This document shows positions 13,058 through 15,445 of a stretch of DNA of 15,445 nt, piece by piece (position 1 is the stretch's first letter; every line of letters starts with the position of its first letter). The translations under genes were made by a program, and so were the position numbers. Source of the DNA: DATAVB01 sp040414495 (lineage in GTDB: Bacteria > Actinomycetota > Actinomycetes > Mycobacteriales > QHCD01); NCBI GenBank assembly GCA_040414495.1, contig JBEDUI010000187.1:1-15445 (forward strand), read 5' to 3'. The notes under the pieces are model-generated. The model was not told the DNA's origin and did no database searches. It saw nothing but the letters and a program-made list of their open reading frames with translations.

Positions 13058-13366
13058 CTAGTCGTCGGTGTCGCCGAACAGGCGGCGTCGTACCGACAGC
13101 AATTCAATTTCGGGCCGCTCGGCGATCAGCCGTTCACACCGGTCCAGGACATCGCGGACGTGCGTACCGTCCGCCGCGACCACGGCCAGGCCGATCTGGC
13201 TACGGCGGTGCAGGCCGAGGTCACCGACCTCGGCCACAGCGCACTCAAACCGCCGCAGATCGGCTACCAGCGGCCGGATCACCGACCGCTTGGCCTTGAG
13301 TGAATGCACGTCGCCGAGCAGTAGATCGGCCACAAGCGTTCCGGTAAACACCTCTGTCCTGTCCAC
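13058..13366 (-). CDS. DUF503 (YlxP-like) protein
   Basis: A protein of about 102 residues of the DUF503 family, seen in FTGTLVADLLLGDVHSLKAKRS, then VAEVGDLGLHRRSQIGLAVVAADG and ERPEIELLSVRRRLFG. The family has a small ferredoxin-like fold and sits between infB and rbfA in many Gram-positive bacteria (ylxP in Bacillus); a role in ribosome assembly has been suggested but is not settled. Start choice is uncertain. GTG 13366 has AGGGG 8 nt upstream, GTG 13351 (97 residues, closer to the family N-terminus) has AGGA 5 nt upstream, and the frame is open to 13411. The AGGGG lies in the 3' arm of a strong hairpin just upstream, which may limit translation. Confidence 0.88.
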   Translation of the reverse strand: MDRTEVFTGTLVADLLLGDVHSLKAKRSVIRPLVADLRRFECAVAEVGDLGLHRRSQIGLAVVAADGTHVRDVLDRCERLIAERPEIELLSVRRRLFGDTDD

Positions 13367-13373
13367 GCGAACC

Positions 13374-13401
13374 GCCCCTGACCGGTGAACCGGCCAGGGG
13401 C
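13374..13401 (-). promoter_or_regulatory. strong hairpin covering a possible DUF503 ribosome binding site
   Basis: GCCCCTGACCGG at 13374-13385 and CCGGCCAGGGGC at 13390-13401 form 12-bp arms with one mismatch and a 4-nt loop. On the minus strand the hairpin follows the infB stop by 14 nt, and its 3' arm contains the AGGGG that could serve GTG 13366. There is no T-tract. It could be a partial terminator, an RNA processing or stability element, or a block on translation. Confidence 0.6.
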
Positions 13402-13402
13402 A

Positions 13403-13427
13403 GCCCCGCATATATCAGGAGCGGGGC
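13403..13427 (-). promoter_or_regulatory. second hairpin spanning the infB stop codon
   Basis: GCCCCGC at 13403-13409 and GCGGGGC at 13421-13427 are perfect 7-bp arms around 11 nt that include the infB TGA at 13415-13417. It lies 1 nt from the neighbouring hairpin, so the two could stack. It may protect the infB 3' end or attenuate read-through into the DUF503 gene and rbfA. Confidence 0.45.
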
Positions 13428-15445
13428 TTCTCCCGAAGCTCGAAGGTTTCGATGACGTCCTCGACCTTGATGTCGTTGTACGACCCCAGGCCGATACCGC
13501 ACTCGTAACCCTCGCGCACCTCGGTCGCGTCGTCCTTGAACCGCTTGAGCGACTCGACCGTCAGGTTGTCCGCCACCACGACTCCGTCGCGAATCAGGCG
13601 GGCCTTGCTGTTGCGGCGGATCTCGCCGCTGCGGACCAACGAACCAGCCACGTTGCCGATCCGCGGCACCCGGAACACCTCCCGGACCTCGGCCGTACCG
13701 AGCTGCACTTCCTCGTACTCGGGCTTGAGCATGCCCTTGAGCGCAGCCTCGATCTCGTCGATGGCCTGGTAGATGATCGAGTAGTAGCGGATCTCGACGC
13801 CCTCGCGGGTGGCCCGCTCGGTCGCCTTGCCTTCGGCCCGGACGTTGAACCCGATGATGATCGCGTCTGAGGCCGCGGCCAGGTCGACGTTGGTCTCGGT
13901 GACACCACCGACACCGCGGTCGATGATCCGCAGCGACACGTCGCCATCCACCTCGATCTTCAGCAACGCCTCTTCCAGCGCCTCCACGGTGCCGGAGTTG
14001 TCGCCCTTGATGATCAGGTTCAGCTGTTCGAGCTTGCCTTCGGCCAGCGCCTTGTCCAGGTCCTCCAGGCTGATCCGCGGGCGACCGGCCGCCAGCTGCG
14101 CGTTGCGCTCGCGGGCCTGCCGCCGCTCGGCGATCTGCCGGGCGACCCGGTCCTCGTCGACGACCAGGAAGCTGTCGCCGGCGCCGGGCACCGAGGTGAA
14201 CCCGAGTACCTGCACCGGTGCTGAGGGCGTTGCCTCCTGTACGGAGTTGCCGGCGTCATCGAACATGGCCCGCACCCGCCCGAAGGCGTCGCCGGCCACC
14301 ACCGAATCGCCGACCTTCAACGTGCCGCGCTGCACCAACAACGTCGCCACGGCGCCGCGCCCACGGTCGAGGTGCGCCTCGATCGCGACACCCTGGGCGT
14401 CCTGGTCGGGGTTGGCGCGCAGGTCCAGAGCCGCGTCCGCGGTGAGCAGTACGGCCTCCAGCAGCCCGTCCAGGTTGATCCGCTGCTTGGCCGAGACGTC
14501 GACGAACATGGTGTCGCCGCCGTACTCCTCGGCGACCAGTCCGTACTCGGTCAGCTGCTGGCGGATCTTGGCCGGGTTGGCACCTTCCTTGTCGACCTTG
14601 TTGACCGCAACCACGATCGGCACGTCGGCGGCTTGGGCGTGGTTGAGCGCCTCCACCGTCTGCGGCATCACGCCGTCGTCGGCCGCCACCACCAAGATGA
14701 CGATGTCGGTCGACTTGGCGCCGCGGGCACGCATGGCCGTGAAGGCCTCGTGACCCGGGGTGTCGATGAAGGTGATGAGCCGTTCCTTGCCCTCCAACTC
14801 CGTCTTCACCTGGTACGCACCGATGTGCTGGGTGATGCCACCGGCCTCGCGCTCGGCCACCTCCGACTGACGGATCGCGTCGAGCAGCTTGGTCTTTCCG
14901 TGGTCGACGTGACCCATGACCGTCACGACCGGCGGCCGCGACTGCAGAGCCGTCTCGCCGCCCTCGTCCTCGCCATAGGTCAGGTCGAACGACTCCAGCA
15001 GCTCGCGGTCCTCGTCCTCCGGGCTCACGACCTGGATCGTGTAGTTGAGCTCGGCTCCGAGCAGCGCCAGCGTGTCGTCGTTCACCGATTGGGTCGCCGT
15101 GACCATCTCACCGAGATGGAACATCACGGTGACCAGCGAGGCCGGGTTCGCGTCGATCCGCTCGGCGAAGTCGGTCAACGAAGCACCCCGCGGCAGCCGG
15201 ACGACCTCGCCGTTGCCACGCGGAACCTGCACGCCACCGATGCTCGGGGCCTGCATGTTGTCGAACTCTTGACGCCGTTGCTTCTTGCTCTTACGTCCGC
15301 GGGCAGGACCGCGCCCACCCGGACGACCGAAGGCACCAGCGGTACCGCCACCACGGCCACGGCCACCGCCGCCACCGCCGGGACGACCACGCAGGCCGCC
15401 CGGGGCACCGCCGCCACCGCCACCGCCGCCGGGGCCGCCACGGAA
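13415..15445 (-). CDS. infB: translation initiation factor IF-2 (3' part; N-terminus outside window)
   Basis: 676 residues are visible. The frame is open to the window edge, which begins with FRGGPGGGG, a Gly/Arg-rich low-complexity linker typical of actinobacterial IF2. This is followed by GRKSKKQRRQEFDN and the conserved MQAPSIGGVQVPRGNG (Met at 15256). Counting from that Met, the GTPase domain has G1 GHVDHGKT at 115-122, G3 DTPGHEAF at 165-172 and G4 NKVDK at 219-223. The later beta-barrel, IF2 domain 3 and C-terminal fMet-tRNA-binding domain run to ...ETFELREKPRS. It delivers initiator tRNA to the 30S subunit. The actual start lies beyond 15445, so the internal ATG is not the start. Two hairpins follow its stop, before the DUF503 gene. 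Confidence 0.98.
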   Translation of the reverse strand, partial: FRGGPGGGGGGGGAPGGLRGRPGGGGGGRGRGGGTAGAFGRPGGRGPARGRKSKKQRRQEFDNMQAPSIGGVQVPRGNGEVVRLPRGASLTDFAERIDANPASLVTVMFHLGEMVTATQSVNDDTLALLGAELNYTIQVVSPEDEDRELLESFDLTYGEDEGGETALQSRPPVVTVMGHVDHGKTKLLDAIRQSEVAEREAGGITQHIGAYQVKTELEGKERLITFIDTPGHEAFTAMRARGAKSTDIVILVVAADDGVMPQTVEALNHAQAADVPIVVAVNKVDKEGANPAKIRQQLTEYGLVAEEYGGDTMFVDVSAKQRINLDGLLEAVLLTADAALDLRANPDQDAQGVAIEAHLDRGRGAVATLLVQRGTLKVGDSVVAGDAFGRVRAMFDDAGNSVQEATPSAPVQVLGFTSVPGAGDSFLVVDEDRVARQIAERRQARERNAQLAAGRPRISLEDLDKALAEGKLEQLNLIIKGDNSGTVEALEEALLKIEVDGDVSLRIIDRGVGGVTETNVDLAAASDAIIIGFNVRAEGKATERATREGVEIRYYSIIYQAIDEIEAALKGMLKPEYEEVQLGTAEVREVFRVPRIGNVAGSLVRSGEIRRNSKARLIRDGVVVADNLTVESLKRFKDDATEVREGYECGIGLGSYNDIKVEDVIETFELREKPRS

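Noticed and set aside
15320..15445. Separate GC-rich repeat or Gly-rich protein gene at the right edge
   Set aside because: The CCGCCACCG-rich tract is in frame with infB and encodes the Gly/Arg linker common in actinobacterial IF2.

Overview
The window is high-GC DNA with frequent GTG starts and a conserved translation cluster. From right to left on the minus strand it reads infB, a DUF503 (YlxP-type) gene, rbfA, nrnA, a DinF-type MATE gene, then truB and ribF. This order, the Gly/Arg-rich N-terminal region of IF2, and the bifunctional RibF opening with a WRG...GWGR segment point to an actinomycete. The protein sequences suggest a relative of Micromonosporales or Glycomycetales, but that placement is from recall and is weak.

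Layout. (1) 1-4247 is accessory. It holds the tail of an unidentified gene, an alpha/beta hydrolase (-), a divergent GrpB-family gene translationally coupled to a Cys-type sulfatase (+), an EamA/DMT permease (-) and a small polytopic membrane protein (+) ending in a terminator-like hairpin. (2) 4294-4459 is a MITE-like element with 22-bp terminal inverted repeats and no coding capacity. (3) 4467-7549 carries ribF and truB (both -), separated by a histidine phosphatase (+) and a DinB/DUF664 protein (-). These genes are adjacent in many Gram-positive bacteria. (4) 7550-8098 has no gene and is rich in repeats: a 32-bp tandem repeat, a 25-bp inverted repeat and a degenerate 54-62-bp direct repeat array. 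The array leads directly into a promoter whose -10 region lies between two TAGCA-SS-TGCYA operator-like sites. (5) 8099-8727 is a two-gene unit driven by that promoter: a winged-helix regulator with a Lys/Glu/Pro repeat tail, then a 72-residue membrane protein of PspB-like layout. (6) 8731-11077 holds a TRM11-like methyltransferase and the MATE gene (-). (7) 11127-11606 is a small membrane-protein gene on the opposite strand, set between the MATE gene and nrnA. (8) 11562-15445 is nrnA, rbfA, the DUF503 gene and the 3' part of infB (all -).

The core genes serve translation initiation (infB), 30S maturation (rbfA), nanoRNA/pAp turnover (nrnA), tRNA Psi55 (truB), probable tRNA m2G (TRM11-like) and flavin cofactors (ribF). 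The accessory genes split this block at three places. Three genes (grpB-like, the 3717 membrane protein and ribF) have a -10-like hexamer 7-8 nt before the start codon and no Shine-Dalgarno sequence, which suggests leaderless mRNAs. The most interesting unit is the regulator/PspB-like pair with its double operator and adjoining repeat array. It looks autoregulated, and I do not recognise it as a named system.
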